NCBI RefSeq assembly: GCF_020595055.1
Contig: NZ_JAJDOO010000005.1
Coordinates: 62,001-126,000 of the forward strand
Reading direction: 5' to 3'
Length of the DNA stretch: 64,000 nucleotides
Source: Desulfosporosinus shakirovi
Lineage (GTDB): Bacteria > Bacillota > Desulfitobacteriia > Desulfitobacteriales > Desulfitobacteriaceae
In this document: in pieces, positions 25,338 through 33,537 of the stretch
Layout of the letters: every line of letters starts with the position of its first letter
How positions within the stretch are numbered: the first letter of the stretch is position 1
Program-made: the position numbers and the translations under genes
The notes under the pieces: generated by a model
The model's input: only the letters and a program-made list of their open reading frames with translations
Database searches by the model: none
What the model was told of the DNA's origin: nothing

Positions 25338-25364
25338 AAAGAGTCGCTCTCATTGCGGCTCTTT
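25338..25364 (+). terminator. Terminator of the dehydratase/aldolase operon
   Basis: AAAGAGTCGC pairs with GCGGCTCTTT (one G-T pair) around a short loop, followed by TCT. It lies 25 bases after the aldolase stop. Confidence 0.6.
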
Positions 25365-25424
25365 CTGATTAAGGACTAAGCATAAATTCATTGAAATTGT
25401 TTGCGTACATTGAAAACCAACTGC

Positions 25425-25454
25425 TTGTCTGCCCCTGCGTTTCTAATTTATAAT
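25425..25454 (+). promoter_or_regulatory. Sigma-A type promoter of the hydroxyacid dehydrogenase gene
   Basis: TTGTCT at 25,425-25,430 and TATAAT at 25,449-25,454 with an 18-bp spacer, about 30 bp before the start codon. This gene therefore appears to have its own vegetative promoter rather than sigma-54 control. Confidence 0.45.
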
Positions 25455-25483
25455 ATAATAAACTATGAGTAAGGGAGAATATG

Positions 25484-26458
25484 ATGAAGCCAAAAGTATT
25501 TCTTGCTAGGAAAGTTCCTAAAGAAGTGGAAGATTATATTGCTCAACATTGTGACATTGAAAAATGGAATGGTCCAGGAATTATTCCTCGTCATGAACTC
25601 CTAAAGCTTTTAGGGGATTCAGAGGGACTTTTAATTAACAGAGAATTAATAGATCCTGAATTACTGGATTCTGCTCCAAAATTAAGAGTTGTCAGTAATA
25701 ACTCAGTTGGATACAACAATTTTAATATAGAAGCCATGAAGTCTAGAGGGATCATTGGAACAAATACTCCGTCTGTTTTAGACGAGACTGTAGCTGATCT
25801 TGTACTAGGCTTGATTTTAACAACTGCACGTCGAATTTCCGAACTGGATCGATATGTAAAGACAGGTCAGTGGCAAGGTATTATTGGAAATGAACTGTTT
25901 GGGACTGATGTTCATCATGCGACAATCGGGATCATAGGAATGGGCAGAATTGGAGAATGCATTGCGGAAAGAGCAAAATTCGGGTTTAAAATGCGTGTCC
26001 TCTATTGTAATCGTAAGCAGAGAGCTGAGGCAGAAGAAAGATTGGGTGCCGAGCGCAGTTCCCTGGAACAGTTACTTCAGGAGTCAGATTTTGTAGTTCT
26101 TATGACCCCCCTTACACCTCAAACGGTTAATATTATGAGTGATAGAGAATTTGGCTTAATGAAACGGACAGCGATCTTTATTAATGCTTCTCGCGGAGAG
26201 ACGGTCAACGAAAATGCTCTCATTAAAGTACTCGAGGAGGGGAAAATTCGCGGAGCCGGCCTGGACGTTTTTGACAAAGAACCCGTAGACACTAATAATC
26301 CGCTATTAAAGATGCAAAATGTTGTAACACTCCCTCATATCGGATCAGCGACGGCCAAGACGCGTTTTGATATGGCGATGCTTGCAGGCCAGAATCTCGT
26401 CAAAGCACTTTTAGAAAATGAACCTGCAAATTTAGTCCCTGAATTAAAGAATAGTTAA
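25484..26458 (+). CDS. D-2-hydroxyacid dehydrogenase (glyoxylate/hydroxypyruvate reductase-like)
   Basis: About 324 aa. The NAD(P) motif is GIIGMGRIGECIA; the catalytic arginine is in NASRGETVNE, the glutamate in FDKEPVD and the histidine in LPHIGSAT, the classic triad of the family. ATG 25,484 has better spacing to AAGGGAG than ATG 25,481. Relatives reduce glyoxylate and hydroxypyruvate to glycolate and glycerate. That fits removal of the aldehyde acid produced by the HOGA-like aldolase upstream. The gene has its own promoter and follows the operon terminator. Confidence 0.87.
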   Translation: MKPKVFLARKVPKEVEDYIAQHCDIEKWNGPGIIPRHELLKLLGDSEGLLINRELIDPELLDSAPKLRVVSNNSVGYNNFNIEAMKSRGIIGTNTPSVLDETVADLVLGLILTTARRISELDRYVKTGQWQGIIGNELFGTDVHHATIGIIGMGRIGECIAERAKFGFKMRVLYCNRKQRAEAEERLGAERSSLEQLLQESDFVVLMTPLTPQTVNIMSDREFGLMKRTAIFINASRGETVNENALIKVLEEGKIRGAGLDVFDKEPVDTNNPLLKMQNVVTLPHIGSATAKTRFDMAMLAGQNLVKALLENEPANLVPELKNS

Positions 26459-26499
26459 GTCCCCTCTACCCAGGTGAATAAACGTCTTTTTTGGGGACA

Positions 26500-26636
26500 G
26501 TGAACTCGTTCAGCTAAAGCTGAACATCGAGACTTCGGTGACGTAAGTCTCCGGTGGACAGTATCGTCACCGAAGTTGAATAAGGAACACCACTTGAAGA
26601 AGTGGGTGTCTCGGAATTGATTAATCACAAAAACAG
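26500..26636 (+). repeat. Structured repeat, copy 2 (possible IS200/IS605-type end or PATE)
   Basis: This copy has the hairpin GTTCAGC-TAAA-GCTGAAC (26,508-26,525), an 11-bp stem CTTCGGTGACG/CGTCACCGAAG (26,533-26,543 with 26,565-26,575) and a third hairpin CCACTT-GAAG-AAGTGG (26,590-26,605). Order and linking words match copy 1 at 331-503. The last hairpin and its flank resemble right ends of IS200/IS605-type elements. No transposase or TnpB is present. The copy lies just after the right end of the catabolic island. Confidence 0.5.
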
Positions 26637-26688
26637 GGTTGTAAAAATACAACCCCGCACTCATCCTTAGCTCTGGCTAAGGAATTTT

Positions 26689-27321
26689 TTATTTCGAAAG
26701 CTTAATAATGCAGTTCCCTAACTCTTTATCTGCTAATTTACATACAAAACGATCCCCGTCTAGAACCGGCCCAACTCCCGCCGGAGTACCTGTAAAAATG
26801 ATATCCCCTCGATCCAGTCCCAGGTGTCTAGCCGTATACTCAATAATTGTCGGCAAGTCAAATATAACATTCTTCATATTGCCACGTTGGACCTCTTGTC
26901 CATTTTTTTCTAAAGAAAAGTCAAGTTCCGTCAATGCCTTAAGTCCAACAAAAGGCTTCCAAGAGGTGATTACAGCCGAGTTCATAAACCCTTTGGCAAG
27001 TACCCAAGGATAGCCCTTCCCTTTCAACTCTGTCTGCACATCACGCAATGTAAAGTCGATACCTATAGCCATTTGGTCTACAAGGTCATCTACCTTAATT
27101 CCCGGCTCATATCGTCTGTTAAGATGAAATACAAGCTCTGCTTCATATTGAATTTCGCCCCGATCTCCCGGGAAAATTATCTCACTTCCATTAGCCTCAG
27201 CTAAAGAATGGGTTGGCTTAGTAAACAATAACGGGACTTGTGGTACGGCATTGTTAAGTTCATGAGCATGTTGTACATAATTTCGACCAACGCAAATTAT
27301 GTTTTTAATAGATTCTAACAT
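26689..27321 (-). CDS. Fumarylacetoacetate hydrolase family protein
   Basis: A 210-aa FAH-domain enzyme, the short single-domain form. CVGRNYVQHAHEL opens the domain; metal ligands are expected in IQYEAELVFHL and in GIDFTLRDVQ, and FTGTPAGVGPV is the conserved C-terminal loop. Members are magnesium-dependent hydrolases or decarboxylases of 2-oxo acids such as acylpyruvates and oxaloacetate, or hydratases. It is convergent with the dehydrogenase at 25,484 and lies beyond the copy-2 repeat, so membership of the catabolic island is possible but not shown. Reaction not assignable. Confidence 0.82.
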   Translation of the reverse strand: MLESIKNIICVGRNYVQHAHELNNAVPQVPLLFTKPTHSLAEANGSEIIFPGDRGEIQYEAELVFHLNRRYEPGIKVDDLVDQMAIGIDFTLRDVQTELKGKGYPWVLAKGFMNSAVITSWKPFVGLKALTELDFSLEKNGQEVQRGNMKNVIFDLPTIIEYTARHLGLDRGDIIFTGTPAGVGPVLDGDRFVCKLADKELGNCIIKLSK

Positions 27322-27496
27322 GAGTTGCCTCCTAAACGATTTTTAGAGTAATCTTTTCTCGACTCCTAAGTCCTAGGAAATAATACATACTTAAAAAATA
27401 CCCTTTACAATATAACACACGCCCTTATCGCGAACAAACCTTAACCTGATATAATACAGTATTTTTAAAAAGGAAGCATACAGGAAGAATACTACC

Positions 27497-28234
27497 TTAA
27501 TATTCGACATCTCTTAAGCATAACCCTTTTGCTTGGGCTAAAGGTCCCGCTTCCCATCGCTTCTTTTCATTCAATATCTTTTCAACATCGGTTGGTTTTA
27601 GATTACCCTTACCTGCTTCAATAAGAGTCCCGACAATAATTCTTACCATATTCCACAGGAATCCATTGCCATTAACTTCAATTACTAAAAGGCCCTCTTT
27701 TTCATCAATGTTGATATAATTAATCGTTCTAATTGTCGATTTATCACTATTTCTTAAGTTTGTAAAGCTCTGAAAGTCATGAGTGCCAATTAAGATCTGA
27801 GAAGCATATCTCATCTTCATCAAATTTAGTTTATCGGCAAGATGATAAGTATACTTCCTGTTAAAAACATCTCTAAACTTATTGTTGTTTATCCTATAAA
27901 GATATGTTTTCGATTTAACATTATATCTTGCATGAAATCGCTCAGCTACTTCTTCAATAGATTTGATCCCTATATCTTCAGGTAAATATTCATATAAATA
28001 ATCCAACATAGTGTCTGTACTCAAAGCACATTTCGTATGAAAATTTGCGATGTAATTTTCAGCATGGACCCCTGAATCTGTTCTTCCACACCCTACTAAT
28101 TGAACAGCTTCTTCTGTCATTTTAGATAATACAGCTTCTATTTTACCTTGTATCGTAAGATCAGTATCCTTTTGTTTTTGCCACCCTTTGTATTTAAAAC
28201 CATCATAGCTAATCTTCATTTTTATATTTCGCAT
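27497..28234 (-). CDS. truA: tRNA pseudouridine synthase A
   Basis: A 245-aa TruA, the expected length. ISYDGFKYKGWQKQ is the N-terminal signature and the catalytic aspartate is in GCGRTDSGVHAEN. FTNLRNSDKSTIRTI and NGFLWNMVRIIVGTL are the conserved late motifs. It isomerises uridines 38-40 in tRNA anticodon stems. The start at 28,234 follows GGCGG. It appears monocistronic here, with a shared gap to the membrane protein gene upstream. Confidence 0.92.
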   Translation of the reverse strand: MRNIKMKISYDGFKYKGWQKQKDTDLTIQGKIEAVLSKMTEEAVQLVGCGRTDSGVHAENYIANFHTKCALSTDTMLDYLYEYLPEDIGIKSIEEVAERFHARYNVKSKTYLYRINNNKFRDVFNRKYTYHLADKLNLMKMRYASQILIGTHDFQSFTNLRNSDKSTIRTINYINIDEKEGLLVIEVNGNGFLWNMVRIIVGTLIEAGKGNLKPTDVEKILNEKKRWEAGPLAQAKGLCLRDVEY

Positions 28235-28303
28235 AAGTTCCGCCTTTTGAATTTATTTTCTTTTATCATTTTCCCATTTACTTTTTGGTTATACAGTATT
28301 TGC

Positions 28304-28969
28304 TCATTTACGGACTTTAGACAACAGCTGTGATCGCTTATCGGACTTAGCCTTTTCATATTGACTCTTAGTCATATCAATAATATCGACCGAAAGATGA
28401 TTAGCAATCAACTCTGCCTGCATTCCGTTTAATGTACCGTAAAATTGGCTGTCGACGTTAGACTCAAGCATGGTTGCAGCTTGCATATATTTTTGAATTA
28501 GCTCTGATCGATTTAATGTGCCAGCTTTATTGCGTTGGCTATACTCCTGAATTGCTGCTGAATACAAAGTATCCAAACGGCTCAAGGCTGTATTCTGCAG
28601 GTTATTAAACTTAGGCTTATACTTAGCACTAATTTGGTTTTCCGTGATTCTTTTCACGATATTTTCATTGGCAGGAGTTGAATTGCTCAATACATCGCTT
28701 TCTTCATATTCCACTGACTTTGAGTTATTATTCGTTTGTAAATTATTGGGAACTTCTAAGGAATTAGCACCCTCCACTGTATCAGCGTCCTCTAAAGTTT
28801 TGGCAACATTAGCATCATTAAACGAAGTAAAAAATTCCGCTCCAAATTGACTATTAAGTTGTTGTTGGATTTGCGGGTTCGGTTTGAAATATTTGTTGTA
28901 TCCCCAAAAACATATTAAAGCAATAAATAAAAGCATAACACCGGTAAATATCAAAAACGTTTTTTTCAT
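28304..28969 (-). CDS. Hypothetical membrane-anchored protein
   Basis: About 221 aa. A single N-terminal hydrophobic segment (residues about 4-22, FLIFTGVMLLFIALICFW) should anchor an extracytoplasmic, mostly helical region rich in N, Q, S and K. The ATG at 28,969 follows GGAGAGATTT; the longer ATG at 28,981 overlaps that site. I do not recognise the family. No cysteines or catalytic motif stand out in the outer region. It is upstream of truA in the same direction, 69 bases apart, so they may be cotranscribed by chance. Confidence 0.6.
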   Translation of the reverse strand: MKKTFLIFTGVMLLFIALICFWGYNKYFKPNPQIQQQLNSQFGAEFFTSFNDANVAKTLEDADTVEGANSLEVPNNLQTNNNSKSVEYEESDVLSNSTPANENIVKRITENQISAKYKPKFNNLQNTALSRLDTLYSAAIQEYSQRNKAGTLNRSELIQKYMQAATMLESNVDSQFYGTLNGMQAELIANHLSVDIIDMTKSQYEKAKSDKRSQLLSKVRK

Positions 28970-29113
28970 AAATCTCTCCATACACTTAAATTAATATCAT
29001 TAAATTTATTGTTGGTTTGTTTTTCTTTATATGAATATATTCAATGAAGCATGGACAAATCCCTTTTCTATGGTTGCCAGTTTTTCAAGAACAAGACGAG
29101 ATAATTAACTAAA

Positions 29114-29147
29114 CAAAAAAACCCCGAGAATAAATAATTCCCAAGGG
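29114..29147 (-). terminator. Rho-independent terminator of acsA
   Basis: On the minus strand a 10-bp stem with several G-T pairs (CCTTGGGAAT / ATTCTCGGGG) is followed by TTTTTTT, 30 bases after the acsA stop. Confidence 0.7.
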
Positions 29148-29178
29148 TATACAATCATCCGAACAATAGTTGTTCTCC

Positions 29179-31491
29179 TTAGCCCTCTGAACCACAAAAG
29201 CAGATTTGTCCTTCCTCTGCTAAATCATCTGTAATATTTCCTTCATTAATTACAGCATGGCTAAAATCTGGTGTCCCGTCTGCGAATATTGTCTCAAAAG
29301 CATCCTTAATGTTTAGCATAATATTTGTAATGGCCGTGATAACTTCGGAGATGGAGTTCAATCTTTCTATCCACTGAAAGCAGTAAAAATGGGTAACTGG
29401 ATGACGTGATCCATCCTCAGCGGGTGTAGCGTACCATAGTGTATAGCTGTACCCTTCATAGGACTCATCCTTACAGCGATTAAACGTAGCAGTGTCAGGA
29501 ATTAAGATCTTATTTCTCCCTATTGGTATCGCCACATTCTGCGTTGCTGAAGCTTTCTCAATATTAATATTCTTTTTCAAGAAATCAATGACCGCAGCAT
29601 CTGCAAGAGTGCTGGTATCCCCCATGGCCCGGCCCTCAGCTATATCCTTTAGGAGACGTCTCATTATTTTCCCACTGCGGGTCTTAGGTAATTCGTCTGT
29701 TAAAAAAATATCATCAGGTCTTGCAAGGGCTCCAATTTTCAGAACAACATGCGCTTTTAATTCAGCAATTAGCTCGTCATGGATTACTATTCCTTCTTTT
29801 AAACTTACAAAGGCAAAAACCGCTTGTCCCTTTACTTCGTGAGTTCTACCCACGCAGGCTGCTTCAGCTACCAAGGGATGATCAACCAAAGCACTTTCTA
29901 CTTCTGCCGTCCCAATCCGATGCCCAGAAACATTTATGACATCATCGACTCGACCAATCACCCAAAAATAACCATCATCATCCCATTTTGCTTCGTCCCC
30001 TGTAAAATACACACCATCAAACTGTCTCCAATATGTCTCCACATAGCGTTTGTCATCGCCATAGACTGTTTTTAGCATCGCTGGCCAGGGGCCACGAACT
30101 ACTAAATAACCGCTCTCACCTTTAGGTACCGGTTTACCCAATGGATCGACTATATCTATATGGACACCGGGGAATGGAATCGTGCATGATCCTGCCTTGA
30201 GAGGAGTAATCCCCGGTACTGGTGTCATCATTATCATACCTGTCTCCGTTTGCCACCAGGTATCCACTATAGGGCAACGTTCTTCCCCAATGTGTTTGTA
30301 GTACCACATCCACGCATCTGGGTTAATTGGTTCTCCGACCGAACCTAGAAGCCGTAAACTTGAAAGATCCCTACCCAGCGGATAGCTTTCTCCCCATTTC
30401 ATAAATGTGCGAATTGCAGTGGGCGCAGTATATAAAATTGTTACCTTATATTTTTCGACAATCTCCCAATACCGATCCTTTTCAGGATAATCCGGTGCTC
30501 CTTCATACATTAAAATTGTTGCACCATTAGATAATGGCCCGTATACCAAGTAACTATGTCCTGTTATCCAGCCAACATCCGCAGTACACCAATAAACATC
30601 TTCATCTTTAAGGTCAAAAACCCATTCGTGCGTTGTTGACACTCCAACCATGTAACCTCCAACAGTATGAACAATACCTTTAGGCTTACCGGTTGTTCCA
30701 CTCGTGTAAAGAATGAAAAGCATATCATCTGCGTCCATATGTTCGGCTGGGCTGACTAATGAGACATTCTTGATAACCTCGTGATACCAAACATCCCGTT
30801 CTTCTTGTATTTCTACAGGCTGACCTGTCCGTTGAACAACGATTACTTTTTCAACACAAGTTACAGTGCGCAGAGCTTGATCCACATTTTCTTTCAAAGG
30901 GATAATGTTTCCGCGGCGATAACTTCCATCTGATGTAACTATAACCTTTGCCTGAGCATCTAAAACTCTGTCTCTCAAAGCTTCATAGCTGAATCCGCCA
31001 AATACAACAATGTGTGGTGCGCCAATCCTGGCACAAGCGAGCATTGCGATCACAGTCTCAGGGATCATGGGCATATAAATTGTCACTCGATCCCCTTTTT
31101 CTACACCATAAGATTTAAGAACATTCGCAAACTGGGATACCTCTCGATAAAGATCCTGATAGGTTAAGACTCTTCGATCTCCCAGCTCTCCTTCAAATAT
31201 AAGAGCTGCTTTATTGCGGCGTGCCCCATTTAAATGCCGATCTAAGCAATTATACGCTGCATTTAATTTTCCGCCAGCATACCATTTTGCAAAAGGATGC
31301 TCCCATTCCAGCACTTTGTCCCACGGTTTAAACCAGTCCAACCGATTTCCCTGTTCACCCCAAAACTTTGTCCTGTCCTGCCCAAGTTTATAGATCTCAG
31401 AGTTTTGAATAACAGCATTTGAACTAAACCCTGCAGGAGGGAAAAACAGCCTGCTTTCCTCAATTAATCCCTCACGGTGTTTCTCTTCCAT
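29179..31491 (-). CDS. acsA: Acetyl-CoA synthetase (AMP-forming) with C-terminal extension
   Basis: A 770-aa protein; residues 1-641 are a normal acetyl-CoA synthetase with the P-loop [11 protein letters not shown] near residue 265, [21 protein letters not shown] and the acetylatable lysine in TRSGKIMRR near residue 610. It activates acetate to acetyl-CoA through acetyl-AMP. The last ~129 residues are not part of the usual enzyme: they include [37 protein letters not shown] and end CFCGSEG. This tail might be regulatory. The ATG follows GGGGGATTG. The gene stands alone with its own terminator at 29,114. Confidence 0.92.
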   Translation of the reverse strand: MEEKHREGLIEESRLFFPPAGFSSNAVIQNSEIYKLGQDRTKFWGEQGNRLDWFKPWDKVLEWEHPFAKWYAGGKLNAAYNCLDRHLNGARRNKAALIFEGELGDRRVLTYQDLYREVSQFANVLKSYGVEKGDRVTIYMPMIPETVIAMLACARIGAPHIVVFGGFSYEALRDRVLDAQAKVIVTSDGSYRRGNIIPLKENVDQALRTVTCVEKVIVVQRTGQPVEIQEERDVWYHEVIKNVSLVSPAEHMDADDMLFILYTSGTTGKPKGIVHTVGGYMVGVSTTHEWVFDLKDEDVYWCTADVGWITGHSYLVYGPLSNGATILMYEGAPDYPEKDRYWEIVEKYKVTILYTAPTAIRTFMKWGESYPLGRDLSSLRLLGSVGEPINPDAWMWYYKHIGEERCPIVDTWWQTETGMIMMTPVPGITPLKAGSCTIPFPGVHIDIVDPLGKPVPKGESGYLVVRGPWPAMLKTVYGDDKRYVETYWRQFDGVYFTGDEAKWDDDGYFWVIGRVDDVINVSGHRIGTAEVESALVDHPLVAEAACVGRTHEVKGQAVFAFVSLKEGIVIHDELIAELKAHVVLKIGALARPDDIFLTDELPKTRSGKIMRRLLKDIAEGRAMGDTSTLADAAVIDFLKKNINIEKASATQNVAIPIGRNKILIPDTATFNRCKDESYEGYSYTLWYATPAEDGSRHPVTHFYCFQWIERLNSISEVITAITNIMLNIKDAFETIFADGTPDFSHAVINEGNITDDLAEEGQICFCGSEG

Positions 31492-31627
31492 ATAACAATC
31501 CCCCTATTTGCTATTTGTTGTAACTTTAATGCTATTCTTTACAGCCAAGATCACCATGACAGACAGAGTTATTTAAGTTTAATTAGGCTCTTTTGGTACA
31601 ACATATTGAAAGAATCTAAACGGCCAG

Positions 31628-31834
31628 CTATTGTTCCATATAATGAAATCCAGTTTCACAGTTATAGCGCAGATTATTTGCTTCGATCTCCTTTTTAACC
31701 TTGACTTTGAAATCATTGGTGTAATTTGAGTTGACCGCATTTCCAGGCCCCTCATTTGGGAGCTCTTCTGCAGTTGTTGATATTTGGTCAGGTCTAACCT
31801 GCTCCTTTTTATTTACACCAGGACCACAATTCAT
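31628..31834 (-). CDS. Small protein, tandem paralog A
   Basis: A 68-aa protein from ATG 31,834 behind AAAGGGGTGA. The C-terminal half has KVKVKKEIEANNLRYNCETGFHYMEQ-like sequence (split here: KVKKEIEANNLRYN, then ETGFHYMEQ) that matches paralog B at 31,868. The N-terminal half is polar and variable. Family not recognised. The two genes are adjacent, same strand, each with its own ribosome binding site. Confidence 0.7.
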   Translation of the reverse strand: MNCGPGVNKKEQVRPDQISTTAEELPNEGPGNAVNSNYTNDFKVKVKKEIEANNLRYNCETGFHYMEQ

Positions 31835-31867
31835 ATCAGTCACCCCTTTCAAGTATTAAAAAATAAA

Positions 31868-32077
31868 TCATTGTTCTATATAATGAAACCCAGTTTCATA
31901 ATTATAGCATAGATTAATTGCTTCAATAGCTTTCTTAACATTCGCTTGAAGCTTTGCGTGATCTGCCTTAGTTGCACTTCCTCGCTCCTCATTTAACAAC
32001 TCCGCCGAGGTTGGCGATGGACGATTCGGTCCTATAAAAACCTGCTCTCTTTGCTTTTCAACATTATTAACAGCCAT
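31868..32077 (-). CDS. Small protein, tandem paralog B
   Basis: A 69-aa protein from ATG 32,077 behind AAGGTGGTG. It ends KAIEAINLCYNYETGFHYIEQ-like (seen as KKAIEAINLCYN, then ETGFHYIEQ), closely matching paralog A. The shared C-terminal motif Y-N-x-E-T-G-F-H-Y-x-E-Q is unusual and well kept. No signal peptide or membrane segment. In a spore-former a spore or coat role is conceivable but not shown. Confidence 0.7.
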   Translation of the reverse strand: MAVNNVEKQREQVFIGPNRPSPTSAELLNEERGSATKADHAKLQANVKKAIEAINLCYNYETGFHYIEQ

Positions 32078-32345
32078 GTTAAACACCACCTTAAAGGATA
32101 TTTGATAATAACTTTAAAAAAACCTCAGGGATTTGTTTCGCATTATAAAACACGGTTTCACAAATATATTATGAATATATACTACCACATTCTATTCTAT
32201 CCATCAACAATTTTTTTTATTTTCTAACAATACATTAAAATAAAGACAGGCCCCCTTACCTCTGTCTCTGCCTGTCAATTTTACTAATATTTTTTACATT
32301 TACCGATTTTTATAATTCTCGAAACTCTAAAATAATTGTGTACTT

Positions 32346-32666
32346 TTATCTTCTCCGTCTGCAATCCATCATGACGTTATGATTAAAGACCTTTTCAGAA
32401 AGTTCTTGTCGCGAAATAGCTATGTCTCCATCGGATAAGTTTAAATCGGCTAATTTAGAAGGTTTAAAATCATTCTGCCTTTTGTTGGTTTGATCCAGAT
32501 AACCTGAACTTTTCAGGACAATATACGCCGATCTAAGCTTTCGAGGTAAGAAGTAAAGCCCCTCAATCTTTAATGGTTTCCCTGCCCCAGGAAGGTTTTT
32601 AAAATCACCCCTGACTATAGCCTCCTGAATTCTCCGTTCAGTGAGAATACTAAAGGTATCTTTCAT
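32346..32666 (-). CDS. DUF1992 (DnaJ-homolog subfamily C28-like) domain protein
   Basis: A 106-aa protein with the DUF1992 pattern: ERRIQEAIVRGDFKNLPGAGKPL near the start (read as RIQEAIVRGDFKNL, PGAGKPL), then LRSAYIVLKSSGYL. The family is widespread in bacteria and conserved as the C-terminal domain of eukaryotic DNAJC28, with no established function. The ATG follows TGAGGAGAG. Confidence 0.82.
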   Translation of the reverse strand: MKDTFSILTERRIQEAIVRGDFKNLPGAGKPLKIEGLYFLPRKLRSAYIVLKSSGYLDQTNKRQNDFKPSKLADLNLSDGDIAISRQELSEKVFNHNVMMDCRRRR

Positions 32667-32729
32667 ATTGCTCTCTCCTCACATTACAAATAGTTGTTTT
32701 CGTATTATATGACGAAGAACAGCAAGTGT

Positions 32730-33392
32730 TCAGCTCTCTTTCGGTTCACCTAATTGATTCAAGTGGACCTTTCTGGCATTTAGATATTCTTTACATTTTT
32801 CCAAGAAATTTATTATGCTTTTTTCTTCAATCAACTTTTTATCAATGGTCATATCTCCTCTTCCTAACCTGTCGCATAAGCCAAGAAGTGCCACCTCGTC
32901 AATAGAAACCTCGGAAGCCATTCTTCGAATATCCGCAAAGGGTAATCCTTTTGTAACAAAGAGTATTTGCATATGCCACCTTACCATTTTGGAAACTTGA
33001 TTAATAAATTTTTGATCATCCGTAAGCTCCTTGAGAAATTTAAACGATAGCCTCTCTCCCAATTTATCATGGTCATAAGAAGTTATTCTTCCCTTCATAA
33101 TCTTTGTTGCAGGTGCTTTACCCAAATCGTGAAGCAACGCAGACCACATGAGCTCCTTAGGATTTTGGCTGAGATGTTTTCTTTCTCCAGCATTATCCAG
33201 CACTAACAACGTGTGATTCCAAACACTGCCTTCAGGGTGATGTTTGGGAGATTGGGGTACTTTCATCAATTCTCCCAGTAACGTGTAAGGATATTCTACT
33301 TCGAATAATCCAGTCTTACTTAATTCAATAAGATAGCTGGAAGGTTTTCTATCATTCATCAAATGTTCATCGATTTCAATATATGTTTGCAT
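32730..33392 (-). CDS. HD-domain protein (tRNA nucleotidyltransferase HD-like)
   Basis: A 220-aa HD-superfamily protein. Metal ligands are visible in WNHTLLVLDN (first His), ALLHDLGKAP (His-Asp), YDHDKLGE and RWHMQIL. The order and spacing resemble the C-terminal HD domain of bacterial CCA-adding enzymes, here standing alone without the nucleotidyltransferase domain. HD proteins of this type are phosphohydrolases acting on nucleotides or RNA ends. Context gives no pathway. ATG follows TTGGAGC. Confidence 0.78.
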   Translation of the reverse strand: MQTYIEIDEHLMNDRKPSSYLIELSKTGLFEVEYPYTLLGELMKVPQSPKHHPEGSVWNHTLLVLDNAGERKHLSQNPKELMWSALLHDLGKAPATKIMKGRITSYDHDKLGERLSFKFLKELTDDQKFINQVSKMVRWHMQILFVTKGLPFADIRRMASEVSIDEVALLGLCDRLGRGDMTIDKKLIEEKSIINFLEKCKEYLNARKVHLNQLGEPKES

Positions 33393-33537
33393 ATAACTTG
33401 CTCCAATTAAAGTAATACTTTATATCTATGCTTTCCCAAACCTCCTTAATTTAATGCACTCAGCTTAGCCCGTAACCGCACTTTCATCACAAACATGTCA
33501 ACAGTTCAAATTGCTTATCGATTACATCATCACTTTG

